Below the pieces are notes generated by a model. That model worked only from the letters and a program-made list of their open reading frames with translations, searched no databases and had not been told where the DNA came from. From Brevibacterium pigmentatum (GTDB lineage Bacteria > Actinomycetota > Actinomycetes > Actinomycetales > Brevibacteriaceae), in the NCBI RefSeq assembly GCF_011617465.1, contig NZ_CP050153.1, forward strand, positions 3,224,001 to 3,288,000: 64,000 bases of DNA, written 5' to 3'. The translations under genes were made by a program, and so were the position numbers. Numbering within the stretch: the stretch's first letter is position 1; every line of letters starts with the position of its first letter. Below are positions 24,033 to 32,724 of the stretch, one piece after another.

Positions 24033-25484
24033 TCAGCCCTCGCCGAGGTGGTAGCGGTACCCGTCGGCCGTGTCCTCGATGATGACGCCGGCCGCGGCCA
24101 GTTCGTCACGCAGGGCATCCGCGGTGGCGAAGTCCTTCTCCGCCTTCGCCTCGGCCCGCCGCTTGGCCATGGTGGCCACAAGGGAATCGAGCGCGGACTC
24201 CGCCTTGGCATCGGCCGCCGATCCAGCCCAGACCGCTGCGCTGGGATTGACCCCGAGGACGTCGAGCATGAGCTCCACCTCGGCGACGATCCGCGCCAGC
24301 GCCGCCCGATCGCTTCCGGAGTCGAGGAGCTTCGCCCCTTCGCTCACGGAGGCGAAGACCACGGACAGCGCACGCGGCACACCGAGGTCATCGTCGAGGG
24401 CGGCGGCGAATTCGGCGGGAACATCGACGCTGCGTCCGGCGTAGGCGTCGCTGACATCCGGCAGTGCCGGAGCGTCCGCGCCGAGTGCCTGGCGAGCGCG
24501 CTGCAGGAAGTTCCGGAGTCGTTCGAGTGAGGCCGCGGAGCGCTCCATCGCCTCGTTCGAGAAGTCGAGGATCGACCGGTAGCCGGCACCGGTGAGGAAG
24601 TAGCGCACGGCCAGCGGGCTGAACGTGTCGAACAGGTCGGAGGCGAAGACCGAATTGCCCAGCGACTTCGACATCTTGTCCCCGCCCACGTTGAGCAGGC
24701 CGGAATGCATCCAGATGTTCGCGAACTGATCCCCGGCGGCTCGGGACTGCGCCAGTTCGTTCTCATGGTGCGGGAAGCGCAGGTCGAGTCCGCCGCCGTG
24801 GATGTCGAAGTTGGACCCGAGGTACTTCGTCGACATCGCCGAGCACTCGATGTGCCAGCCCGGTCGGCCCCGTCCCCACGGCGAGGGCCATGAGGCGGTG
24901 ATCGGTTCGGAGTCCTTATGCGCCTTCCACAGCGCGAAGTCCCGGGCGTCCCTCTTTCCGCGCAGTTCAGCACCCTCGGACAGTTCCATGTCCTCGAGCT
25001 TCTGGTTCGTCAGGGCCCCGTACTCGCTCCACGAGGCGGCGTCGAAGTAGACATCGGCACTGCCGTCGAGCGCGGGGTAGGCATGACCTGCCTCGATGAG
25101 GCGGGTGATGAGTTCGATCATCTCGGTGATGTGTCCGGTCGCGCGCGGCTCGCTGCTCGGCGGGAGCACGTCGAGAGCATCGTAGGCGGCGGTGAAGGCG
25201 CGTTCGTACTTGTACGCGTGAGCGAACCACTCCCGCCCCTCTTCGACGGACTTCGACAGGATCTTGTCGTCGATGTCGGTGACGTTGCGGATCATGGTCA
25301 CCCGGTAGCCGCTGTAGAGCAGCCAGCGTCGGAGAGTGTCGAACACCGAGGCCGACCGCAGGTGGCCGATATGCGGTTCGCCCTGCACCGTGGCGCCACA
25401 GACGTAGATACCGACCTGACCGTCATTGACGGGACGCAGTTCTTCGGTCGTGCGGCTGGCAGTGTTATAGAGCGAGATAGTCAC
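24033..25484 (-). CDS. cysS: cysteinyl-tRNA synthetase
   Basis: Class I aminoacyl-tRNA synthetase of 483 residues that charges tRNA-Cys. The HIGH motif is at 38-41 (EPHIGHLRS) and KMSKS at 270-274; the Zn-binding set is Cys29, Cys214 and the PHHENE segment. GRPGWHIECSAM and GGGLDLRFPHHENE are diagnostic of CysS rather than the related MshC, which ligates cysteine in mycothiol synthesis and differs at the Zn site loop. The C-terminal helical DALR-like region ends with the ADALRDELAAAGVIIEDT block. The rlmB-like gene follows about 60 bp downstream. Confidence 0.95.
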   Translation of the reverse strand: MTISLYNTASRTTEELRPVNDGQVGIYVCGATVQGEPHIGHLRSASVFDTLRRWLLYSGYRVTMIRNVTDIDDKILSKSVEEGREWFAHAYKYERAFTAAYDALDVLPPSSEPRATGHITEMIELITRLIEAGHAYPALDGSADVYFDAASWSEYGALTNQKLEDMELSEGAELRGKRDARDFALWKAHKDSEPITASWPSPWGRGRPGWHIECSAMSTKYLGSNFDIHGGGLDLRFPHHENELAQSRAAGDQFANIWMHSGLLNVGGDKMSKSLGNSVFASDLFDTFSPLAVRYFLTGAGYRSILDFSNEAMERSAASLERLRNFLQRARQALGADAPALPDVSDAYAGRSVDVPAEFAAALDDDLGVPRALSVVFASVSEGAKLLDSGSDRAALARIVAEVELMLDVLGVNPSAAVWAGSAADAKAESALDSLVATMAKRRAEAKAEKDFATADALRDELAAAGVIIEDTADGYRYHLGEG

Positions 25485-25693
25485 GCCCCAAGTCTACCGG
25501 GCCTGGGGCTTTTCGCGGTTTCCGCGAATTCGATACCAGACTGTTATGCGGCTCACGTGATGCGCGGCACATCGCACAGAGAATTCCCAGTAAAATGGGA
25601 TCAAGCAACGAAGCTCGCTTCGAGAGTCCTTCTCGCTATACGGACTTCACACCGGACCTCCGGTCTCACAGACGAGACTTCGGTGGCCACATT

Positions 25694-25715
25694 CAGTCGC
25701 GATGATCCGCGACTG
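25694..25715 (+). promoter_or_regulatory. hairpin just upstream of the metP ribosome-binding site
   Basis: CAGTCGCG and CGCGACTG form a perfect 8-bp stem with a 6-base loop, ending about eight bases before GAAAGGACACC and the ATG. The likely promoter TAAAAT at 25591-25596 would give a leader of about 130 bases with several smaller stems. This could be a translational control structure; the ligand, if any, is unknown. Confidence 0.4.
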
Positions 25716-25731
25716 GTCAAGAAAGGACACC

Positions 25732-27279
25732 ATGTCGACCACAGCCACACCCCAGAGGGAGGTCTTCGCCACCCGCGGCGCGTTCATCTTCGCTGCCATC
25801 GGTTCGGCGGTCGGCCTCGGCAACATCTGGCGCTTCCCCTACATCACCTATGACAACGGCGGCGGCGCGTTCCTCATCCCCTACCTCGTCGCACTCCTGA
25901 CAGCAGGCATCCCTCTGCTGTTCTTCGACTACGCGATGGGACACCGTTCACGCGGCTCCGCCCCCTTGGCATTCCGCATGGCTTCGAAGGTGACCGAGCC
26001 GATCGGCTGGTTCCAGACCGGCATCGCATTCGTCATCGGCATCTACTACGCAGCGATCATCGCGTGGGCCGGCTGCTACATGTTCTTCTCACTCAACCAG
26101 GCGTGGGGAGACGATGCCGCCGGATTCTTCACCGGCTCCTTCCTCAAGGCCGGCGACCCCGGCGTCTCGTTCGAGTTCGTCCCCGGAGTGCTCATCCCGG
26201 TCATCATCGTCTGGATCGTCACCCTCGGCATCCTGCTGGCCGGTGTGCAGAACGGCATCGCCCGCTTCTCGAAGATCTTCATCCCGCTGCTCGTCATCCT
26301 CTTCCTCGCGCTCGTCGTCAGGGCCCTGTTCCTGCCCGGTGCAACTGAGGGCCTCAATGCTCTGTTCACCCCGGACTTCGCAGCACTGGGCGACCCGGCA
26401 GTCTGGATCGCGGCATACGGCCAGATCTTCTTCTCACTGTCGATCGCCTTCGGCATCATGATCACCTATGCCTCATACCTGAAGAAGAAGACGAACCTCA
26501 CCGGTTCGGGCCTCGTCGTCGGCTTCTCGAACTCCGCGTTCGAGATCCTCGCCGGCATCGGCGTCTTCGCAGCACTCGGCTTCATGGCCGCAGCTCAGGG
26601 CTCGCAGGTCTCCGAGGTGGCCGACTCGGGCATCGGCCTGGCCTTCATGGCCTTCCCGACGCTCATCTCCGAGATGCCCGGCGGCGGAATCTTCGGCTTC
26701 GTGTTCTTCGCCTGCCTCGTCTTCGCCGGTCTCACCTCGCTCATCTCGATCGTCCAGGTGCCCATCCAGGCGGTGCGCGAGAAGTTCAGACTCAGCAACA
26801 AGACCTCGATTCTCGTCATCGGCGGAGCCATGGCGATTATCTCGATCCTCCTGATGACCACCATCACCGGCCTCTACGTGCTCGACACGATGGATGCCTG
26901 GGCCAACAACATCGGCATCGTCGGTGCCGCAGTCGTCGGTCTCATCGCCGTCGGTTGGTTCGCGCGCAAGCTGCCCGTGCTGCGGGATCACCTCAACGCG
27001 ATCTCGAGCTTCAAGGTGGGCTGGTTCTGGATGATCATCCTCGGCGGTGTCACCACCGTGGTGCTCGCCTACATGCTCATCTCGCAGATCATCACCTACT
27101 CGACCAAGGGCTACGAAGACTATCCGATGGGCATCATCGGCGTCTTCGGTTGGGGCATGATCGGCCTGCTCATCGTCCTGGCAATCGTCTTCACGCTCAT
27201 CAAATGGCCGAAGAAGACGCTCGACGAGGCAGAAGCTTCAATCGCCGACTCCGTCGAACAAGAGAAGAAGGGAGCCTGA
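25732..27279 (+). CDS. metP: sodium-dependent methionine/alanine transporter (NSS family)
   Basis: 515-residue sodium-coupled symporter with about 12 helices. The NSS signature is at the N-terminus: FIFAAIGSAVGLGNIWRFPY with the unwound helix-1 glycines and the Na+-binding region, followed by NGGGAFLIPYL. The next gene encodes a 37-residue membrane peptide matching MetS; in Corynebacterium the pair MetP-MetS imports methionine and alanine, and both subunits are needed. The substrate is inferred from that pairing. An in-frame ATG lies 30 bases earlier inside the upstream hairpin, but the ATG used here follows GAAAGGA. Confidence 0.88.
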   Translation: MSTTATPQREVFATRGAFIFAAIGSAVGLGNIWRFPYITYDNGGGAFLIPYLVALLTAGIPLLFFDYAMGHRSRGSAPLAFRMASKVTEPIGWFQTGIAFVIGIYYAAIIAWAGCYMFFSLNQAWGDDAAGFFTGSFLKAGDPGVSFEFVPGVLIPVIIVWIVTLGILLAGVQNGIARFSKIFIPLLVILFLALVVRALFLPGATEGLNALFTPDFAALGDPAVWIAAYGQIFFSLSIAFGIMITYASYLKKKTNLTGSGLVVGFSNSAFEILAGIGVFAALGFMAAAQGSQVSEVADSGIGLAFMAFPTLISEMPGGGIFGFVFFACLVFAGLTSLISIVQVPIQAVREKFRLSNKTSILVIGGAMAIISILLMTTITGLYVLDTMDAWANNIGIVGAAVVGLIAVGWFARKLPVLRDHLNAISSFKVGWFWMIILGGVTTVVLAYMLISQIITYSTKGYEDYPMGIIGVFGWGMIGLLIVLAIVFTLIKWPKKTLDEAEASIADSVEQEKKGA

Positions 27280-27280
27280 C

Positions 27281-27394
27281 ATGGGCACTTCAGCAATCAT
27301 CATGATGGCCATCGCCATGGTCACGGTCTGGGGTGGTCTGATCGCATCGCTGCTCCACCTGCGCAAGCACCCCGACGAGGAAGCGGCCGAATGA
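27281..27394 (+). CDS. metS: methionine/alanine importer small subunit
   Basis: 37 residues starting two bases after the metP stop. One hydrophobic helix (AIIMMAIAMVTVWGGLIASLLHL) is followed by a short RKHPDEEAAE tail. This matches the MetS-type small subunits of NSS transporters in size, topology and position. An AAGGGAG ribosome-binding site lies at the end of metP, so translation is coupled. It is the kind of gene often missed because of its length. Confidence 0.85.
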   Translation: MGTSAIIMMAIAMVTVWGGLIASLLHLRKHPDEEAAE

Positions 27395-27736
27395 TCTGTT
27401 CGGGGTGAACCCCACCCCGTGATCACGTCCGGCTGAGTCGGATCCGCAGTGCCGCCTCGGCGACGCGGATCGGCTCACCCTCACCGAGGCGGCCCGATGC
27501 ATCCCCAGCATCGGGCCGCCTTCGTCGTTCCACCTTCACCCGTCCTTGGGGAGTCCACCACCGGACCTGCCCCGCCCGTTTCCAGCGCATCGTCTCACCA
27601 CCGCATCCGCCACTGGTCGAGCCCAGCGTGCTTGGTTAGGGTGGGGATTGTGAGCACCCCGTCCGGGGGTGCACTCAGTCCACGTCGGGTGTTCCCACCA
27701 GTCGGACCCCGTCGCCGAAGACATTTAGGAGACGCA
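27395..27736. other. intergenic region between metS and mscR
   Basis: Contains the inverted repeat of the GCCGCCTCGG word (27451-27460 with 27484-27493), the metPS terminator, and about 200 bp upstream of mscR with a possible -10 TAGGGT near 27636. No additional gene is evident. Confidence 0.6.
27487..27521 (+). terminator. hairpin terminator after metP-metS
   Basis: A 14-bp stem AGGCGGCCCGATGC/GCATCGGGCCGCCT encloses a 7-base loop and is followed by TCGTCGTT. The left arm is built on one of the CCGAGGCGG words. Confidence 0.7.
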
Positions 27737-28828
27737 ATGCCACAGACCGTCAAGGGCGTCATCTCCCGCAGCAAGGGAGCCCCAGTCGAACTCACCGACA
27801 TCGTCATTCCGGATCCGGGTCCGGGCGAGGTCGTCGTCGATGTGAAGTCGTGCGGCGTCTGCCACACGGACTTCCACTACCGCGAAGGCGGAATCAGCGA
27901 TGACTACCCGTTCCTGCTCGGCCACGAGTCCGCCGGAGTCGTCTCCGAGGTCGGCGAGGGAGTCACCGAGGTCGCGGTCGGGGATTTCGTCATCCTCAAC
28001 TGGCGCGCCATCTGCGGTGACTGCCGTGCCTGCAAGCGCGGCGAGCCCTGGTACTGCTTCGACACCCACAACGCTTCACAGAAGATGACCCTGCCCGACG
28101 GCACCGAACTCGAAGCCGCTCTGGGCATCGGCTCGTTCGCCGAGAAGACGCTCGTCGCCGCCGGCCAGTGCACGAAGGTCCCCGAGGCGGACCCGGCAGT
28201 CGTGGGTCTGCTCGGCTGCGGAATGATGGCCGGGATCGGCGCCGCCATCAACACCGGTGAGGTCACCCGCGGCAAGTCCGTGGCCGTGATCGGTGCCGGC
28301 GGTGTCGGCTGCGCGGCGATCGCCGGTTCGGCGCTGGCCGGAGCGAACACGATCATCGCCCTCGACATCGACGAGAAGAAGCTGTCCTGGGCCACCGACT
28401 TCGGTGCCACGCACACCGTGTCGACGAAGGGCATGAGTGAGGACGAGGTCGTCGCCGCGATCCAGGAGCGCACCGGAGGCTTCGGTGCCGATGTCGTCAT
28501 CGACGCCGTCGGACTCCCCGCCACCTGGCGGCAGGCCTTCTACGGCCGCGACCTCGCAGGCACCGTCGTCCTCGTCGGCGTGCCGACCCCGGAGATGGAG
28601 CTCACGGTTCCGCTGCTCGACGTGTTCGGCCGCGGCGGCAAGCTCAAGTCCTCGTGGTACGGCGACTGCCTGCCCGACCGCGACTTCCCGATGCTCGTCG
28701 ACCTCTACCAGCAGGGACGCTTCCCGCTGGAGAAGTTCGTGTCCGAACGCATCGGCCTCGGCGACGTCGAATCCGCTTTTGAGAAGATGGCCAAGGGCCA
28801 GGTCCTGCGATCGGTGGTGGAACTGTAA
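27737..28828 (+). CDS. mscR: S-(hydroxymethyl)mycothiol dehydrogenase / nitrosomycothiol reductase
   Basis: Zinc-dependent alcohol dehydrogenase of 363 residues. The catalytic Zn site is [14 protein letters not shown] with GHESAGVV, and the structural Zn cysteines lie in [15 protein letters not shown]. The NAD site is [12 protein letters not shown] followed by Asp at the end of beta-2. The following gene is a metallo-beta-lactamase-fold hydrolase, exactly as mycobacterial mscR (Rv2259) is followed by Rv2260. In mycothiol-using bacteria this enzyme oxidises the formaldehyde-mycothiol adduct and reduces S-nitrosomycothiol. mshA in this window supports the presence of mycothiol. AGGAGA precedes the ATG. 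Confidence 0.88.
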   Translation: MPQTVKGVISRSKGAPVELTDIVIPDPGPGEVVVDVKSCGVCHTDFHYREGGISDDYPFLLGHESAGVVSEVGEGVTEVAVGDFVILNWRAICGDCRACKRGEPWYCFDTHNASQKMTLPDGTELEAALGIGSFAEKTLVAAGQCTKVPEADPAVVGLLGCGMMAGIGAAINTGEVTRGKSVAVIGAGGVGCAAIAGSALAGANTIIALDIDEKKLSWATDFGATHTVSTKGMSEDEVVAAIQERTGGFGADVVIDAVGLPATWRQAFYGRDLAGTVVLVGVPTPEMELTVPLLDVFGRGGKLKSSWYGDCLPDRDFPMLVDLYQQGRFPLEKFVSERIGLGDVESAFEKMAKGQVLRSVVEL

Positions 28829-29499
28829 TGACAGCTATTGAGCATCTCGTCACGTCGGGCACCTTCTCCCTGGACGGGGAGACGCACAACGTCGACAACA
28901 ACGTGTGGATCATCGGCGATGATTCCGAGGTCATCGTCATCGACCCCGCCCACGACGTCAATGCGATCGCCGAGGCGGTCGGATCCAGAGACGTCAAGGC
29001 CGTTCTCCTCACGCACGGTCACGACGACCACGTGGGAGTCGTCCGCGACTTCGCACAGCGGGTGGGCAACCCCACTGTGTACCTCAATCCCGATGACTAT
29101 GTCCTGTGGGATATGACCTATGAGAACTACCGTCCCGAGGGACAGATCGCCCACGGCGACACCTGGACCGTCGGCGGAATCAAGCTCAAGGCCCTGCACA
29201 CTCCCGGACATTCCCCCGGTTCGACGTGCTTCTTCGTCGAGACCGGTCTGCCGGCTCCGGCCTCGGCCGGTGCCGGTCGGGCCGTCGGTCCGGTGCTGTT
29301 CTCCGGAGACACTCTGTTCAACGGCGGTCCCGGAGCCACGGGACGTTCGCATTCGAGCTTCGAGACGATCACCGAATCGATCCGCGACGTGCTCTTCCCG
29401 CTGCCGGAAGCGACCGTCGTGCTCACCGGACACGGTGATTCGACGTCGATCGGCGCCGAGAGCCCGGCCCTCGAGGACTGGATCAAACGCGGACACTGA
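28828..29499 (+). CDS. metallo-beta-lactamase-fold hydrolase paired with MscR
   Basis: 223 residues, sharing one base with the mscR stop (TAATG). The binuclear metal site is THGHDDHVG, then HTPGHSPGS, FSGDTLF and GHGDST. It is the counterpart of mycobacterial Rv2260. Because MscR would release S-formylmycothiol from formaldehyde oxidation, a thioesterase that frees formate and mycothiol is a reasonable role; this is inference from fold and pairing. An Ala/Gly-rich insert (PAPASAGAGRA) sits before the FSGD strand. Confidence 0.82.
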   Translation: MTAIEHLVTSGTFSLDGETHNVDNNVWIIGDDSEVIVIDPAHDVNAIAEAVGSRDVKAVLLTHGHDDHVGVVRDFAQRVGNPTVYLNPDDYVLWDMTYENYRPEGQIAHGDTWTVGGIKLKALHTPGHSPGSTCFFVETGLPAPASAGAGRAVGPVLFSGDTLFNGGPGATGRSHSSFETITESIRDVLFPLPEATVVLTGHGDSTSIGAESPALEDWIKRGH

Positions 29500-29506
29500 T
29501 CCGCAG

Positions 29507-29560
29507 CTGACCGTCCGCTGACGGCTGACCGTCCGCTAACGGCTGACCGTCCGCTGACGG
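29507..29560. repeat. three 18-bp tandem repeats
   Basis: CTGACCGTCCGCTGACGG repeats three times (the middle copy has one A for G), with a degenerate fourth start. It lies directly behind the hydrolase stop. No function is evident. Confidence 0.8.
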
Positions 29561-29629
29561 CTGGCCGGTCCTGACGCAGATCGCGTCACCGGTCGGCCGC
29601 TGAGCAGGGCCGGATCACGCAGTGCAACT

Positions 29630-29679
29630 CGCAGACGCGGGTCGCGACCCACACGGGTCAGCGACCCGCGTCTGCGCTT
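29630..29679 (+). terminator. strong hairpin terminator
   Basis: A 16-bp stem CGCAGACGCGGGTCGC with its complement (29630-29645, 29661-29676), a 15-base loop, then CTTT shortly after. It ends the mscR transcript just before the next promoter. Confidence 0.75.
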
Positions 29680-29694
29680 TCCGACCCTGACGGA

Positions 29695-29700
29695 TAGACT
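29695..29700 (+). promoter_or_regulatory. -10 hexamer of leaderless permease gene
   Basis: TAGACT ends six bases before the GTG start and lies directly behind the terminator hairpin. Confidence 0.5.
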
Positions 29701-29706
29701 CGTCGG

Positions 29707-31119
29707 GTGCCTGAATCACAGTCTTCGCAGCCCGCCGAGTCAGCGTCCGCCTCGGCCCCCGGCGCTTCCGCCACGACGTCCACCGGTCTCAAGGTGGGGA
29801 TGAAGCCCCGCCACCTGGTGATGATGAGCCTCGGCTCGGCCATCGGCGCCGGTCTCTTCGTCGGCTCCGGTGCCGGAGTGCAGGCGGCCGGACCCGCCGT
29901 GCTCATCTCCTACGTCGTCGCTGGCCTCATCGTCATCTTCGTCATGCGGGCTCTCGGCGAGCTCGTCGCCGCCGATCCGAACCCGGGAGCGTTCTCGCAC
30001 TATGCGGGCAAGGCCATGGGCCCGGCCGCGGCCTTCGCCGTCGGTGCCCTGTGGTGGGTCCAGCTCTGCCTCGTCGTCGCCGCCGAGGCCACTGCCGCCG
30101 CGCAGATCGCGGCCTCCTATATTCCGGTCGTCCCCCAATGGGTCATCGCCTTGGCGATCATGCTCATCTTCACGGCCATCAACCTCACCACCTCGGGCAG
30201 CTTCGGTGAGTTCGAGTTCTGGTTCTCGCTCATCAAGGTCGCCTTCGTCGTCCTCTTCGTCGGCCTCGGTGCCGCGTACCTGTTCGGGTGGACTCCGGCC
30301 GAACCGCCCGCGCAGATCTTCGCCGACGGGTTCATGCCCACCGGCATCTCCGGCATCGCCGCCGGTCTGCTCGTCGTCGCCTTCGCCTTCGGCGGCATCG
30401 AGATCGTCGCCGTCGCCGCGGCCGAGACCGCGAACCCCCAGCGCAGCGTCTCCCAGGCGATCAAGACGATCGTGTGGCGCATCCTGTTCCTCTACATCGG
30501 GTCCGTGGCGATCATCGTCCTCGTCCTGCCGTGGACGGACGACAGGCTGGCCGAGTCCCCGTTCGTGGCCGTCCTCGACACCGCCGGACTGCCGTTCATC
30601 GCCTCGCTGCTCGCCGCAGTCATCGTCATCGCGCTGCTGTCGTCGATGAACGCGAACATCTACGGCGCGTCCCGGATGTCGTTCTCGATGTCGCAGCGGT
30701 CCATGCTTCCGCGCGGGCTCGGCCGCACCAACCGCCGCGGAGTGCCCGTACCTGCGGTGTTGGCCACCTCGGCGTTCGGTTTCGTCGCCGTCGCGCTCAA
30801 TTACTTCTGGGCCGCCGAGGTCCTGGGCGTACTGCTCAACATCGTCGGCTCGACGCTCATCGTCACCTGGGTCGCGACGTTGGTCTCGCAGATCGTCCTG
30901 CGTCGTCGCGCCGAGGCGGCCGGGCAGTCCCTGCCGCTGCGCATGTGGGGCTACCCCTGGCTGTCGTATGTCACCTTGGCAGGAATCGCCGTGATCATCG
31001 GGCTCGGCCTGACCGTCGAATCCGTGCGCTTCCAGATCGTCGGCACGCTCATCTTCGTCGCCGCGCTCTACCTCGTCGGCCTCATCGTCACGAAGCGCCA
31101 CCCCAACGCGAAGGTCTGA
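29707..31119 (+). CDS. APC-family amino-acid permease (GABA/AnsP-like)
   Basis: 470-residue transporter with about 12 helices. The N-terminal 30 residues are Ser/Ala-rich and cytoplasmic; helix 1 has MMSLGSAIGAGLFVGSGAGV, the signature of the amino acid transporter (AAT) subfamily, and FAFGGIEIVAVAAAETANP is the helix 6 block. SSMNANIYGASRMSFSMSQR is also typical of this group (GABA, proline or aromatic amino acid permeases). The GTG start is six bases after TAGACT, and no ribosome-binding site is seen. Confidence 0.86.
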   Translation: MPESQSSQPAESASASAPGASATTSTGLKVGMKPRHLVMMSLGSAIGAGLFVGSGAGVQAAGPAVLISYVVAGLIVIFVMRALGELVAADPNPGAFSHYAGKAMGPAAAFAVGALWWVQLCLVVAAEATAAAQIAASYIPVVPQWVIALAIMLIFTAINLTTSGSFGEFEFWFSLIKVAFVVLFVGLGAAYLFGWTPAEPPAQIFADGFMPTGISGIAAGLLVVAFAFGGIEIVAVAAAETANPQRSVSQAIKTIVWRILFLYIGSVAIIVLVLPWTDDRLAESPFVAVLDTAGLPFIASLLAAVIVIALLSSMNANIYGASRMSFSMSQRSMLPRGLGRTNRRGVPVPAVLATSAFGFVAVALNYFWAAEVLGVLLNIVGSTLIVTWVATLVSQIVLRRRAEAAGQSLPLRMWGYPWLSYVTLAGIAVIIGLGLTVESVRFQIVGTLIFVAALYLVGLIVTKRHPNAKV

Positions 31120-31235
31120 GTCCGGCGCTCACCGCCACCGAGGTGGCTGTGGACTTCCGAGCTGAGGCCCTGGCAGCCTCCCGTGGCCCCTGTCATATCC
31201 CCCTCGGCCCAGTTCAGTCCCCCGCGGGCCTCAGT

Positions 31236-32222
31236 TCAGTCAAAGCTCTCGTCAAGCGCAGCGATGAGCTCCCGCAGTGCCTCCGCGGAGTCGGCGCCGT
31301 CTGCGGACAGGGCCCACCCGGAGAGCATGTCCCGGGTCTGACCTCTGTGCCGGGCGAAGTGTCTGCCCGCATATTGTGTGACGTCGATCGGCACGGTGCG
31401 CTCCAGTGCTTCGAGCACGATTCGGGCGGCGAACCCGAACACCGGGATCGGCACCCCGAGTCGAGCACGCACGGCTTCACTCGCGGCTTTCGCGGGTCGG
31501 TCGAGATGCGATTTCAGTGCGGCCCAGTTCCCATCGCGGACGCTGAGTTCGGCAACGAAGGGAATGAACACCGTCGGAGGCAGCACCACGGTCGCCATCG
31601 GCACCGGCAGGACGAGTCGCCCCAGTCCGCGAGCGAGCGATCGCACCGCGTTCCACGGGCCGGCGACGAGGAACCGCGGCGCACCGACCGGCGCCCAGAA
31701 ACTCACTTCCCGCCTCGCCTCCAGCCGTTCGGACAGGAACGCGGGTCCGAACACGACCACCTCGGCGTCGGGGAATTCGGCACGTGTTCGCTCGAGGTCC
31801 CCTTCGACCTGGCTCGTGGTCGCGATGAACGCCGGTGCGATGTCCCGGATCGCCGAGGCTACCTCCGGATCGAGATCACCCGGTCGCGTCGTGAGCACGA
31901 TGAGATCCCAGCGTCCCGCAGCGGCGGCTTCGGCCCGGCTTGTAATCGTCACGCGCCGAGTCGTCGCCACGCGAGTCACCGACCAGCCATCGCCGTTACC
32001 TGCGCGTCTGCCTATGGCTCGCCCATTCTCTCCCTCGCACCTGCCGGGTCCGGCCTGAGGACGGTCGGAATCGGTCGGGTCGAGAACGCTCACGCGCCGC
32101 GGAAAGGCTGCCTGCGTATTGGGGCCGTTTACGCGGGAGACTACAGCGACCTCGTGGGCATCGGTGAAGAGCGCGGCCCCGGCGATGCCGACGGCCCCGG
32201 CTCCTTGGAAGAGGACTCTCAC
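31236..32222 (-). CDS. ketopantoate-reductase-like (PanE/ApbA) protein
   Basis: 328 residues. The N-terminus MRVLFQGAGAVGIAGA is the dinucleotide-binding motif of ketopantoate reductases. A polar insert of about 45 residues (roughly 35-80, Arg/Gly/Asp-rich) separates it from the second strand, LIVLTTRPGDLD. The C-terminal helical domain is recognisable but lacks the clear PanE Lys/Asn/Ser signature, so the substrate may not be ketopantoate. It starts 17 bp after ispF on the same strand and is probably the last gene of the carD-ispD-ispF operon. Confidence 0.68.
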   Translation of the reverse strand: MRVLFQGAGAVGIAGAALFTDAHEVAVVSRVNGPNTQAAFPRRVSVLDPTDSDRPQAGPGRCEGENGRAIGRRAGNGDGWSVTRVATTRRVTITSRAEAAAAGRWDLIVLTTRPGDLDPEVASAIRDIAPAFIATTSQVEGDLERTRAEFPDAEVVVFGPAFLSERLEARREVSFWAPVGAPRFLVAGPWNAVRSLARGLGRLVLPVPMATVVLPPTVFIPFVAELSVRDGNWAALKSHLDRPAKAASEAVRARLGVPIPVFGFAARIVLEALERTVPIDVTQYAGRHFARHRGQTRDMLSGWALSADGADSAEALRELIAALDESFD

Positions 32223-32238
32223 TGCTGGCTCTCCTCAC

Positions 32239-32724
32239 TCAGCGCGTGTAGATCAGCGCGGTGGCGATGGCGGCGACTCCCTCACCGCGACCGGTCAGCC
32301 CGAGACCGTCAGCGGTCGTGCCCGACACCGACACCGCTGCTCCCACCGCTTCCGACAGGACTTGCTCGGCCTCGGCACGACGGGCGCCGATCTTCGGTCG
32401 ATTGCCGATCACCTGGACGGAGATATTGCCGATCTCGAATCCGGCGGCGCGGACGATTCGGGCCGCCTCGGAGAGCAGCATCGAACCCGAAGCACCGGCG
32501 AATTCGGGGCGGTCGACGCCGAAATGCTCACCGAGGTCGCCGAGCCCAGCTGCGGAGAACAAGGCGTCGCAGCAGGCGTGGGCGGCCACGTCGGAGTCCG
32601 AATGCCCGTCCAGCCCGGGTTCGCCCGGCCACTGCAGTCCCGCGACCCACAGTTCGCGTGCGGGATCGGCAGCGAAAGCATGGACATCGACACCCATCCC
32701 AGTACGGGGAATGACCTGATTCAT
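32239..32724 (-). CDS. ispF: 2-C-methyl-D-erythritol 2,4-cyclodiphosphate synthase
   Basis: 161-residue trimeric enzyme of the MEP isoprenoid pathway that cyclises the CDP-methylerythritol phosphate. The metal site is GMGVDVHAF with [18 protein letters not shown]; the C-terminal part has [12 protein letters not shown] and [19 protein letters not shown]. The ATG overlaps the ispD stop (ATGA), so it is translated together with ispD. Confidence 0.96.
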   Translation of the reverse strand: MNQVIPRTGMGVDVHAFAADPARELWVAGLQWPGEPGLDGHSDSDVAAHACCDALFSAAGLGDLGEHFGVDRPEFAGASGSMLLSEAARIVRAAGFEIGNISVQVIGNRPKIGARRAEAEQVLSEAVGAAVSVSGTTADGLGLTGRGEGVAAIATALIYTR

